Of a stretch of 64,000 nt of DNA, positions 48,968-55,903 are shown piece by piece. Every line of letters begins with the position of its first letter. Position 1 is the first letter of the stretch. The translations under genes and the position numbers were made by a program. Source of the stretch: CADEEN01 sp963706685 (GTDB lineage Bacteria > Pseudomonadota > Gammaproteobacteria > Burkholderiales > Burkholderiaceae_C); assembly GCA_963706685.1 (NCBI GenBank), contig CAVPMY010000016.1, positions 143,536 through 207,535 on the forward strand. The letters run 5' to 3'. Under the pieces are notes generated by a model. It was not told the DNA's origin. It searched no databases and saw only the letters and a list, made by a program, of their open reading frames with translations.

Positions 48968-48973
48968 GCGCCG

Positions 48974-50755
48974 CTACTGAAAATCACGCCAGGTGAAGCT
49001 GCGCGCCGGCGGCGTGCATTGATACGGCTTGTCCACCACCGCCGCGTCGTCGCAGGGCGCAAAGAACTCATTCGAGTTCGGGTTGTGGAACTCGCGCAGC
49101 CGCGCCGCAATGTGGCGGGCCCGCTCCACGTCGCCCTGCGCCGCGAGCCCGTTGGCCCAGGCGATCATCAGCCGCGTATCGAGCAGGAAATGCGTTGAGC
49201 GCTCGAACACGCCGGGCAATGTGCCGGCGCCGTCGATCGTGGTGACGAGCGCGTAGTCCGCATGGTGCGCGAAGAACCAGCTGTGGCGGCCGTCGACGAT
49301 GCGCTCGGCGAGCGATTCGGTGTTGTCGATGGACGGCGCAAAGATGGCGACGACACGCCTGTAGTCCCAGACCGTGACGACGGCCGCCAGCATCATCGCC
49401 AGCCCTGCCCCAGCCAGCCAGCGACCACGCGGCAGCGCCGGCGCAACTGGCGGCGCACGATCAGTGCCCAGGCACAGGCCCCATGCAAATGCCGTCGGCA
49501 GCAGGAAGTAGGCATACCACAGCGGGTACTCGAGCTGGCTGTGCAGCGCCATCAGCAACACCATGACGAAGGCCGCGCGGCGGGCAACGCCCTGCGGGCC
49601 CTCGACGGCCGAGCTGCGCTCGCCGGCCTGCCAGAGCCCCCATGCCAACAGCCCCAGTACCAGCAACGCCAGCGGAATGCCCAGTTCCACCGCCAGGTGC
49701 AGCGGCAGGTTGTGCGTGTGATCGAAAAAAGCGCTGTGACGATGCGGAAAGGGCGACAGCGACCAGGCGAAGTTGAACTCGCCGAAGCCGACGCCGAACC
49801 ACGGGTTCTGCACGATCAGCGCCAGCGTGTCGCGCCAGATGGGAAAACGCGCGCCCGAGATCTCGTCGCCGTGGCCGACCCGTGTCTCGACACCGAGCGC
49901 GCCCGTGCTGAGTACTGACGACAACCAGCCGAGTGCCAGCCAGGCGGCCAGGCAGATCAGCGGCGAGGCGATCAGCAGGCCGCGGGCGCTGCGTGACAGG
50001 CGACGATCCAGCACCCCCCAGCCCACGAGCCCGAGCACGCCTACCAGACCTGTGCGAGACCCCGACAGCACCACGCCGGCAAGCATTGCCGCGAAGAGCA
50101 GGACGAGCAATGCCTTGGCGGAGGGCGCTGGGCGCAGCGTCCGCATTTCCAGCAAAGGCAGTACTGCCACCGCCGACCACAGGAGCAAGGTGCTCAGGTG
50201 ATTGGGCTGGCGCAGGTTGCCCACCGCGCGGCCGGCAATGCTGCCGCGGGCGAGCCAGCGGCCATCGATCGCGTCGGGCATGAACACCTGGGCCAGGCCA
50301 ATACCCAGGCTGGCCACGCCGGCCAGAAGCCAGGCGGCGAAGAATGCGGTCCACAGCAGCGGCGACACGGCCACGGCGGCACCGGCCGAAACCATCACGA
50401 TCGCGATGGCGGCCATGCCGGCCGCGGACAGCGCCAGGCCGGCGGGCAGGTGGCCCCACGCGCCTGACAGCAGCGCCGCCGCCACGACCGTGGCCAGTGC
50501 AGCCAGGGGCGCCCAGGTGTCGGCCAATGCGCCGAGCACGGGTTGCTTGTTGGCGCGCGCCGCCGACAACAACAGAACCACAAGCCCCCACCCGCCGACG
50601 GCGGCGGCCTGGTTCAGCAATGTGGGTGACGGTGGGAGGTTGAAGGCCAGCAGCGTTGGCAGGCCGGCGGCGACGCACAGAACTATTACCAGCGCGATAC
50701 CGGGCCCGTCAATGTCGGCCGTGCCGGCGAGTACAGGCCTCCCCGTCACATGCAA
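48974..50755 (-). CDS. PglL-like O-oligosaccharyltransferase (Wzy_C/O-antigen ligase family)
   Basis: The 593-residue protein has about 12-13 transmembrane helices. The central periplasmic loop with the Wzy/PglL motifs (VETRVGHGDEISGARFPIWRDTLALIVQNPWFGVGFGEFNFAWSL, FDHTHNLPLHLAVELGIPLALL) belongs to pilin O-oligosaccharyltransferases and O-antigen ligases. The C-terminal periplasmic tail (ERSTHFLLDTRLMIAWANGLAAQGDVERARHIAARLREFHN) fits the PglL/TfpO subgroup. With two pilA genes 3 kb away, transfer of a glycan to pilin Ser is likely but not shown. The start is TTG 50755 or GTG 50749. The tfpX/Z-like remnant directly precedes it. Confidence 0.78.
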   Translation of the reverse strand: MHVTGRPVLAGTADIDGPGIALVIVLCVAAGLPTLLAFNLPPSPTLLNQAAAVGGWGLVVLLLSAARANKQPVLGALADTWAPLAALATVVAAALLSGAWGHLPAGLALSAAGMAAIAIVMVSAGAAVAVSPLLWTAFFAAWLLAGVASLGIGLAQVFMPDAIDGRWLARGSIAGRAVGNLRQPNHLSTLLLWSAVAVLPLLEMRTLRPAPSAKALLVLLFAAMLAGVVLSGSRTGLVGVLGLVGWGVLDRRLSRSARGLLIASPLICLAAWLALGWLSSVLSTGALGVETRVGHGDEISGARFPIWRDTLALIVQNPWFGVGFGEFNFAWSLSPFPHRHSAFFDHTHNLPLHLAVELGIPLALLVLGLLAWGLWQAGERSSAVEGPQGVARRAAFVMVLLMALHSQLEYPLWYAYFLLPTAFAWGLCLGTDRAPPVAPALPRGRWLAGAGLAMMLAAVVTVWDYRRVVAIFAPSIDNTESLAERIVDGRHSWFFAHHADYALVTTIDGAGTLPGVFERSTHFLLDTRLMIAWANGLAAQGDVERARHIAARLREFHNPNSNEFFAPCDDAAVVDKPYQCTPPARSFTWRDFQ

Positions 50756-50758
50756 GTT

Positions 50759-50980
50759 CTAGAAACCGTCGATGGGCACGTAGCCGACGATGCTTCCACT
50801 TTTGAGGTCCACCAGCGCCGACCAGTTCGTCAAGCGGGCCAATATTGGCACGAATCCGAGTTCCTCGGCAGTGCGCCCAGTGGCCTTTATCGCGCGCTGT
50901 ATTTCCTCGCCTCGCCGGGGAAAGCGTCGCGTCAACGGACTACGAGGGTAGAGGCGTGCGCTGTACCAAGGAACTCGCCA
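50759..50980 (-). pseudogene. C-terminal remnant of a TfpX/TfpZ-like type IV pilin accessory protein
   Basis: There is no start codon, but the frame running to TAG 50759 reads EEIQRAIKATGRTAEELGF, then VPILARLTNWSALVDLKSG and SIVGYVPIDGF. In my judgement this resembles the C-terminus of TfpX/TfpZ pilin accessory proteins. Upstream the frame continues past a TGA (50981-50983) into PVFFAIERSC, also similar, but the part usually between them is mostly missing. I read it as a decayed gene. TfpX/TfpZ genes are normally placed between pilA and a pilin glycosyltransferase, which matches its place before the PglL-like gene. Confidence 0.42.
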
Positions 50981-50983
50981 TCA

Positions 50984-51243
50984 GTTGCTAAGAATGTCGC
51001 TCGCTGCTGCAGCGCACGAGCGTTCTATTGCGAAAAACACCGGCTGAATGCCGATAAGCTCACATCTTTCGCCCGCGTCGGAGAGGTCGCACCGGCGCAA
51101 CATCGCAACCCGGAATAGCGTTGCAGCTATGTCGGCGTGCCGACGCATCACGTAGCCGTGGCGGTGGACAGGTCGGACTCCGCGCAAACTGTGCAAGCTG
51201 CACGTTCCTGGCCGGGTCAGGCCGCAACGAGGATTTGCTTGAG
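50984..51243. other. intergenic region with no clear gene, upstream of the TPR glycosyltransferase
   Basis: Short frames exist on both strands, but none shows family features except the possible N-terminal continuation of the tfpX/Z-like remnant. This is the start of the less GC-rich island, and it must hold the promoter of the TPR glycosyltransferase gene. Confidence 0.4.
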
Positions 51244-53517
51244 ATGGGATTGATAGGAAACGCGTTGCGCAGTATCACAGGCGGCAGTGCCTCGTCCAAG
51301 CGCTGGACACCGGCAGAGGTGCGGGAAATGATCACCCACGGCAAACTGGCGGAAGCATCCGCGGCCGCGAAGATGCTGCGCGATGACACCCCGGACCGCC
51401 AGGTGCAGACGCTGTGTCTCCAGGGTGAGATCGCATTTCACGAGCGCCGCGACGAGGAGGCGCTCAAGCTATTCAGAGCCGCGGCGGCCGAGGCCCCCGG
51501 GTTCAGCGAAGCGCACTACGGACTCTCGCTGGTGCTGTACGCGCAAAAGCAGTTTGAGACGGCGCTGAGCCACGCGCAGTTCGCCGTGAACAACGGCACG
51601 CAGTCCGCGCTGTATGCGCAGCTCGGCTTGTGCCAACTCCAACTGGGCAACTACGTACAGGCCGACGACGCGCTGTCGCGCGCGACGCGACTCGATCCTT
51701 CGAACAAGTACGCCTGGAACAATCTTGGCATCGTGCTGCAGGTAATGGGAGAACCGCAAAGCGCCCGGGCTGCGTTCGAGCGTGCGGCCGTGCTGGACCC
51801 GCAGTTCGAGCACGCCAAGGAGAACGCACGGCTGCTGGCGGGTGACCACCAATCGGTGGAACCCGAATCGCCGAACAAGCCACGCAAGCGCCTGGCTGTT
51901 GACGAACTGGCTGCGTGCGATGACTTGCTGCACGTCCGTGCTCTTACCGATCGGGGGCAATTTCCTGCCGCTATCGACGCCTGCGAAAACTTACTTGCCG
52001 AGCGCCCCGATGATGTGGCGGTCGCCGTCGAAATGTACGAGCTGTACCGCGACAGCGGTGATACGCAAAGCGGCCTGGATGTGCTGGAAGCCTTTCGCGT
52101 CCGGCATCCGGACGACTTGCAGATCATGGCACTGCTTGGACGGGCCCTGGTGCATGTGCAGGAGTTCAAACTGGCCAAGCCGCTCGTTGCGGAAGCCCTG
52201 GAGCGCCTACCTGGAGACGTACCTTTGCTGCTTGCGATGGCGGAAATACGCTCGGAACAGCGCCGATATGTCGACGCAGGCGCTCTTTACGAGCGCGCGT
52301 ACAAGCTGCAGCCGACCATCCAAACCAAGGGCCTCCTGGCCGACGCGTGGGTCAATGGATGCCGTTATGAGGAAGCGCATGCACTGATCGAAGAGATCAT
52401 CGCAGAGGAACCCGAGTCCGCAAAGCAGTTGGTCGGGCCGCGCGTCCACGCGCTGACCTACCTGGGCCGCCATGACGAGGTGTTGCCGATGCTCAACGAC
52501 GCGATCGACAAGCATCCGAACGAGCCGGCGCGGCGCTTTCCTCGGGCGATGATCCATCTGCTGAATGAGCGTTTCGCTGAGGGGTGGGACGACTACGCGT
52601 TTCGGCAACTTGCGTCCACACCCCATCTCAGGGTGCTTCCTTTCCCGCGATGGGGCGGCGAGCCGCTGGCCGGCAAGACCATCCTCGTGCTCGCGGAGCA
52701 AGGCCTGGGCGACCAGGTAATGTTTGCGTCCTGCCTGCCGGACTTGCTTGCCCTGGAACCATCACGGACGATCGTTGAAGTCGTTGAACGCGTCGCCCCG
52801 ACCGTTATGCGATCGTTCCCCACATGCCAGGTCATTGCAACCAACCAGGGCAACGACTTCACCTGGGTCACTCAGCTTGGCGACGTCGATTACTTCGCGG
52901 CGATGGGTGACTTGCCGCGCTACTTTCGCCGCGAGCGGGCCGCGTTTCCTGAACACCGGGGCTACCTGCAGGCGTCTGTTGAACGGGTCGCGCACTGGAC
53001 AAGGCAGATGTCTGCTCTGGGCCCGCAGCCGAAGATCGGCATCTCATGGCGTGGTGGCACCGAGATCACGCGCCAGAGCGTGCGAACGATGGCCCTCAAC
53101 GATCTGATGCCGCTCGCGCAGGCGTGTGACGCCGCGTTCGTGTGCCTCCAGTATGGGGATGTCGGCAGTGATGTGGCCGACGCAGCGGCCGCGGGGCTCA
53201 AGGCGCATTACTGGCCCGAGGCAATCAAGGATCTGGACGATTTCGCGGCCCTTATTTCGACGCTCGACCTCGTGATTACCGTATGCAACACAACCGTCCA
53301 CTACGCCGGCGCGCTGGGCCGTCCGGTATGGGTGATGGCGCCCCACGTCCCGGAATGGCGCTATGGGCTGCACTTTGACAGCATGCCCTGGTACCCGAGT
53401 TCACGCATGTTTCGTCAGCCTCGCGCCGGCGACTGGCCCGCCGTCATTCGGCGCGTGAGCCAGGAAATGTCGTCTTGGGTTGCCGCGCGAGCGTCGTCGC
53501 CTGCCGCCTCGCCGTGA
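51244..53517 (+). CDS. TPR-repeat protein with C-terminal GT-B glycosyltransferase-like domain
   Basis: The start MGLIGNALRSITGGS at ATG 51244 gives 757 residues; an open stretch upstream looks non-coding. Residues to about 470 are TPR helices (GFSEAHYGLSLVLYAQKQFETAL, DPSNKYAWNNLGIVLQVMGE, LLLAMAEIRSEQRRYVDAGALYERAY). The rest is a GT-B-like domain: LPFPRWGGEPLAGKTILVLAEQGLGDQVMFASCL, QPKIGISWRGGTE, and ICDTSVAH-like VITVCNTTVHYAGALGRPVWVM. This resembles bacterial SPINDLY/O-GlcNAc-transferase-like and heptosyltransferase-like proteins. It lies between the PglL-like gene and the pilins, suggesting pilin or surface glycan modification. Confidence 0.78.
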   Translation: MGLIGNALRSITGGSASSKRWTPAEVREMITHGKLAEASAAAKMLRDDTPDRQVQTLCLQGEIAFHERRDEEALKLFRAAAAEAPGFSEAHYGLSLVLYAQKQFETALSHAQFAVNNGTQSALYAQLGLCQLQLGNYVQADDALSRATRLDPSNKYAWNNLGIVLQVMGEPQSARAAFERAAVLDPQFEHAKENARLLAGDHQSVEPESPNKPRKRLAVDELAACDDLLHVRALTDRGQFPAAIDACENLLAERPDDVAVAVEMYELYRDSGDTQSGLDVLEAFRVRHPDDLQIMALLGRALVHVQEFKLAKPLVAEALERLPGDVPLLLAMAEIRSEQRRYVDAGALYERAYKLQPTIQTKGLLADAWVNGCRYEEAHALIEEIIAEEPESAKQLVGPRVHALTYLGRHDEVLPMLNDAIDKHPNEPARRFPRAMIHLLNERFAEGWDDYAFRQLASTPHLRVLPFPRWGGEPLAGKTILVLAEQGLGDQVMFASCLPDLLALEPSRTIVEVVERVAPTVMRSFPTCQVIATNQGNDFTWVTQLGDVDYFAAMGDLPRYFRRERAAFPEHRGYLQASVERVAHWTRQMSALGPQPKIGISWRGGTEITRQSVRTMALNDLMPLAQACDAAFVCLQYGDVGSDVADAAAAGLKAHYWPEAIKDLDDFAALISTLDLVITVCNTTVHYAGALGRPVWVMAPHVPEWRYGLHFDSMPWYPSSRMFRQPRAGDWPAVIRRVSQEMSSWVAARASSPAASP

Positions 53518-53567
53518 TCCGTGTCACACAGTGTCAATCCAATCTGACGCGAATCGTCACTTCGGGG

Positions 53568-53583
53568 CGGCCCGGGGCTTGCT
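53568..53583 (+). promoter_or_regulatory. sigma-54 (-24/-12) promoter of pilA1
   Basis: CGGCCC-GGGGC-TTGCT has GG and GC at the correct 11-bp distance of the TGGCAC-N5-TTGCW consensus. It is 41 bp before the ATG, allowing a start site near 53594. Sigma-54 is the usual factor for pilA in Betaproteobacteria and Pseudomonas. Confidence 0.6.
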
Positions 53584-53624
53584 GCCACTAATGTGTCTTC
53601 CACAACTACCCGGGACGTCATCAC

Positions 53625-54029
53625 ATGAAAAGATCCATGCAACGCGGCTTCACGCTCATCGAATTGATGATCGTTGTGGCCATCATCGGCATCCTGGCTG
53701 CGATCGCGCTGCCGGCCTACCAGGACTACACCATCCGCTCGCGCGTGTCCGAACTGATCCTCGGCGCGTCGGCCGTCCGCACGTCGATCACTGAAGGGTG
53801 TCAGCTTACCGGCGCGTGCGCCGGCCTGGCGATCCTCAGTATCGAGCCGACGCGGATGATCGCCGGCGGCTCTTCGAGCGCCACCGGCTTGATCAACGTG
53901 AATGGCACGGCGGCGCTCGGCACCACCGGCATTTCGCTCAACTTGACCCCGAGCTGGAACGGAACGACGGCGGAATGGAGCTGCACCGGCACTCCGCTGA
54001 AGTACATGCCGTCAAGTTGCCGCGGTTGA
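53625..54029 (+). CDS. pilA: type IV major pilin, copy 1
   Basis: This 134-residue prepilin has the short leader MKRSMQRG, cleaved by PilD before Phe9, and Glu at +5 of the mature chain. The hydrophobic helix LIELMIVVAIIGILAAIALPAYQDY follows. The globular part has Cys59, Cys65, Cys120 and Cys132; the last two close the C-terminal disulfide loop. A Ser-rich segment GGSSSATG (about 81-88) offers candidate glycosylation sites. The mature pilin forms surface fibres for twitching, adhesion and DNA uptake. It is followed by a terminator and then a nearly identical second copy. Confidence 0.93.
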   Translation: MKRSMQRGFTLIELMIVVAIIGILAAIALPAYQDYTIRSRVSELILGASAVRTSITEGCQLTGACAGLAILSIEPTRMIAGGSSSATGLINVNGTAALGTTGISLNLTPSWNGTTAEWSCTGTPLKYMPSSCRG

Positions 54030-54048
54030 CACGCCGCTTCGTTTGTCC

Positions 54049-54074
54049 AAGGGGTGCCGCGCGGCGCCCCTTTT
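54049..54074 (+). terminator. rho-independent terminator of pilA1
   Basis: A GC-rich stem (GGGGTGCCG with CGGCGCCCC) flanked by AA and TTTT is 20 bp after the pilA1 stop codon. It should isolate pilA1 from pilA2. Confidence 0.75.
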
Positions 54075-54151
54075 CGCTTGTCACGGCTCGGCCTTTGCCA
54101 ACCGCATGAAGGTGTCGCAAGAGAGCGGTGACGCAAGTTGTCAAAAAGGCC

Positions 54152-54167
54152 TGGCCCGCGCTTTGCA
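54152..54167 (+). promoter_or_regulatory. sigma-54 (-24/-12) promoter of pilA2
   Basis: TGGCCC-GCGCT-TTGCA matches the TGGCAC-N5-TTGCW consensus at all but one base. It is 49 bp before the pilA2 ATG, which has a GGAGAGGA ribosome-binding site. It is a better match than the pilA1 element. Confidence 0.75.
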
Positions 54168-54215
54168 GGACGCTGGTCCCGTGCCATTTAATCTCCAGGA
54201 GAGGAACTGAACACC

Positions 54216-54620
54216 ATGAAGAGAACCATGCAACGCGGCTTCACCCTCATCGAATTGATGATCGTGGTGGCCATCATCGGTATCCTGGCGGCCATCGCGC
54301 TGCCGGCCTACCAGGACTACACCATCCGCTCGCGCGTGTCCGAACTGATCCTCGGCGCGTCGGCCCTCCGCACATCGATCACTGAAGCATGTCAGCTTAC
54401 CGGCGCGTGCACCGGCTTGGCGATCCTCAGCATCGAGCCGACGCGGTTGATCGCCGGCGGCTCTTCGAGCGCCACCGGCGTGATCAACGTGAATGGCACG
54501 GCGGCGCTCGGCACCACCGGCATTTCGCTCAACTTGACCCCGAGCTGGAACGGAACGACGGCGGAATGGAGCTGCACCGGCACTCCGCTGAAGTACATGC
54601 CGTCAAGCTGCCGCGGGTGA
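54216..54620 (+). CDS. pilA: type IV major pilin, copy 2
   Basis: The 134-residue prepilin is a near copy of the upstream gene. It differs at Thr4, Leu51, Ala58, Thr66, Leu78 and Val89. The leader MKRTMQRG, Glu at +5, the hydrophobic helix and all four Cys are the same. It has its own sigma-54-type promoter and terminator, so each copy is a separate unit. The two may be co-expressed or serve as variants; most differences fall in the globular half. Confidence 0.93.
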   Translation: MKRTMQRGFTLIELMIVVAIIGILAAIALPAYQDYTIRSRVSELILGASALRTSITEACQLTGACTGLAILSIEPTRLIAGGSSSATGVINVNGTAALGTTGISLNLTPSWNGTTAEWSCTGTPLKYMPSSCRG

Positions 54621-54639
54621 TCCCACCGCTGCTCTGACC

Positions 54640-54671
54640 AGAGGCGCTGCGGCGCCTCTTTGTATTTTTTG
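54640..54671 (+). terminator. rho-independent terminator of pilA2
   Basis: An 8-bp stem (AGAGGCGC with GCGCCTCT, loop TGCG) is followed by TTGTATTTTTTG, 20 bp after the pilA2 stop codon. Confidence 0.85.
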
Positions 54672-54791
54672 TCTCATTTCTTGGCAGTAAGTCGGCTCGT
54701 GGGCTAAAGAAACCACCCGCGCGTTGAAGTAAGCTTTGCCATTCGATCAGCCGCTAGGCACGGCACTTTTAACAACGCCGACAAAACAGAT

Positions 54792-55118
54792 ATGAGCTTT
54801 CTAAGCAGTTGGTTTGGTCGCGCGCCTGTCGAGGCATTCGCGAAAGCGCTGGCCGAGGACATCGCCAAGCGATATCCACCGGCGCTTGATCAGCAGCCCG
54901 GCAAGCGCCCGTCGGTGAACAGGTTGACTCGCATCATCGAGGACGTCTGCAAGAAGGCTGTCGAATTTCAATCCGAGCACAGACTTGGCGTTGTCGGAAA
55001 AGCCAAGCTCGGCAATGAGTTCCGCTGGCAGCTCTCGTCGCTCGGTTATCAGAAGGACTTCGTGGACCTTGCCACAGAGGCCGTGGTCGTTCACCTGAGT
55101 GCGAAGCGCGCGAAATGA
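54792..55118 (+). CDS. small hypothetical protein coupled to a methyltransferase
   Basis: The 108-residue protein (MSFLSSWFGRAPVEAFAKAL) has no signal peptide or membrane helix. It looks alpha-helical, with basic segments (KRPSVNRLTRIIEDVCKKAVEF, HLSAKRAK). I do not recognise it. Its stop overlaps the start of the methyltransferase gene (ATGA), so the two are translationally coupled. A weak sigma-54-like element (TGGCAG-N5-CGGCT, 54682-54697) is upstream, but it lacks the TT of the -12 box. Confidence 0.6.
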   Translation: MSFLSSWFGRAPVEAFAKALAEDIAKRYPPALDQQPGKRPSVNRLTRIIEDVCKKAVEFQSEHRLGVVGKAKLGNEFRWQLSSLGYQKDFVDLATEAVVVHLSAKRAK

Positions 55119-55870
55119 GTGCAACGCTGCTCGAATTGCACAAGGGCAAGTCGGGCAAGGTGTCGGACAAGTGGGAAGCGTATTTCTCCGTTTATGAACG
55201 TCTGTTTGCGCCCCTCCGACCAGAGCCGCTGGCCTTGCTGGAAATCGGCGTCCAGAATGGCGGATCGCTCGACGTGTGGGCCGAATACTTCCCGAAGGCG
55301 ACTCACATCCTGGGCTGCGATATCGACGAGAAGTGCGACGAACTCTGGTACGAGGACACGCGCATCAACATCGTGGTGGGTAACGCTTGTGCGCCCCAAA
55401 CGCGCGATCGACTCTTGGCCTATACGCCCTCGTTCGACGTGGTCATCGATGATGGGTCGCATGTTTCGGCCGATATCGTCAATGCGTTCCTGGTGTACTT
55501 TCCTGTCCTCAGGCCTGGCGGGCTGTTCATCGTTGAGGACACGCACGCCGTCTATCGGCAAGTGCCAGGCGGTGGTGTGTTGTCGCAGACATCAGCGCAG
55601 GAATTCTTCAAGCGCATCGCGGAACTGACGAACCTCGAGCATTGGCAAGGTGAGCTTCACCCGCAGACGTTGCTGTCAACTTTCCTGCCGTCGCGCAAAG
55701 TATTTCCGGCCTGGCTGCTTGAGGGCCATATCCTTGGCGTCGAGTTCCTGAACTCGATGATCGTCGTTCGCAAGAGCATGAAGCCAGCGTTGCTGGGCCA
55801 ACGAATCGTTGTTGGCGATGAAGCGTCGGTCTTCCCGGGCGTGCTTGCGCACAAACTGAAGACCTCATAG
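55115..55870 (+). CDS. class I SAM-dependent methyltransferase, cephalosporin-hydroxylase/rhamnosyl-O-methyltransferase-like
   Basis: The 251-residue protein has the SAM-binding LLEIGVQNGGSLDVWAEYFP, then HILGCDIDEKC, the metal-site-like FDVVIDDGSHVSADIVNAF, and LRPGGLFIVEDTHAVY. This is the arrangement of the CmcI-like O-methyltransferases, which often act on sugars in cell-surface glycans. The substrate is unknown. It is coupled to the small gene before it and is convergent with the glycosyltransferase-methyltransferase gene. No signal peptide is present. Confidence 0.8.
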   Translation: MSATLLELHKGKSGKVSDKWEAYFSVYERLFAPLRPEPLALLEIGVQNGGSLDVWAEYFPKATHILGCDIDEKCDELWYEDTRINIVVGNACAPQTRDRLLAYTPSFDVVIDDGSHVSADIVNAFLVYFPVLRPGGLFIVEDTHAVYRQVPGGGVLSQTSAQEFFKRIAELTNLEHWQGELHPQTLLSTFLPSRKVFPAWLLEGHILGVEFLNSMIVVRKSMKPALLGQRIVVGDEASVFPGVLAHKLKTS

Positions 55871-55903
55871 ATACGCTCAGTGAGCACGATTGAGTTACCT
55901 GCG

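Larger units (their letters stand above)
53625..54620. repeat. tandem direct duplication of pilA
   Basis: The two 405-bp coding regions, 591 bp apart, differ at about 18 bases (six residues). About 120 bp near their 3' ends is identical. The flanks on both sides are different, so the similarity stops sharply at the ORF ends. Sharp limits plus an identical patch point to gene conversion between paralogues. Confidence 0.9.

Noticed and set aside
50984..51196. Small minus-strand frame ending SDILSN as a separate gene
   Set aside because: Its only meaningful part continues through a TGA into the tfpX/Z-like remnant, so it is treated as part of that decayed gene.
54682..54697. Third sigma-54 promoter before the small gene at 54792
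   Set aside because: GG and GC spacing is right but the -12 box lacks TT; kept only as a remark in the gene entry.
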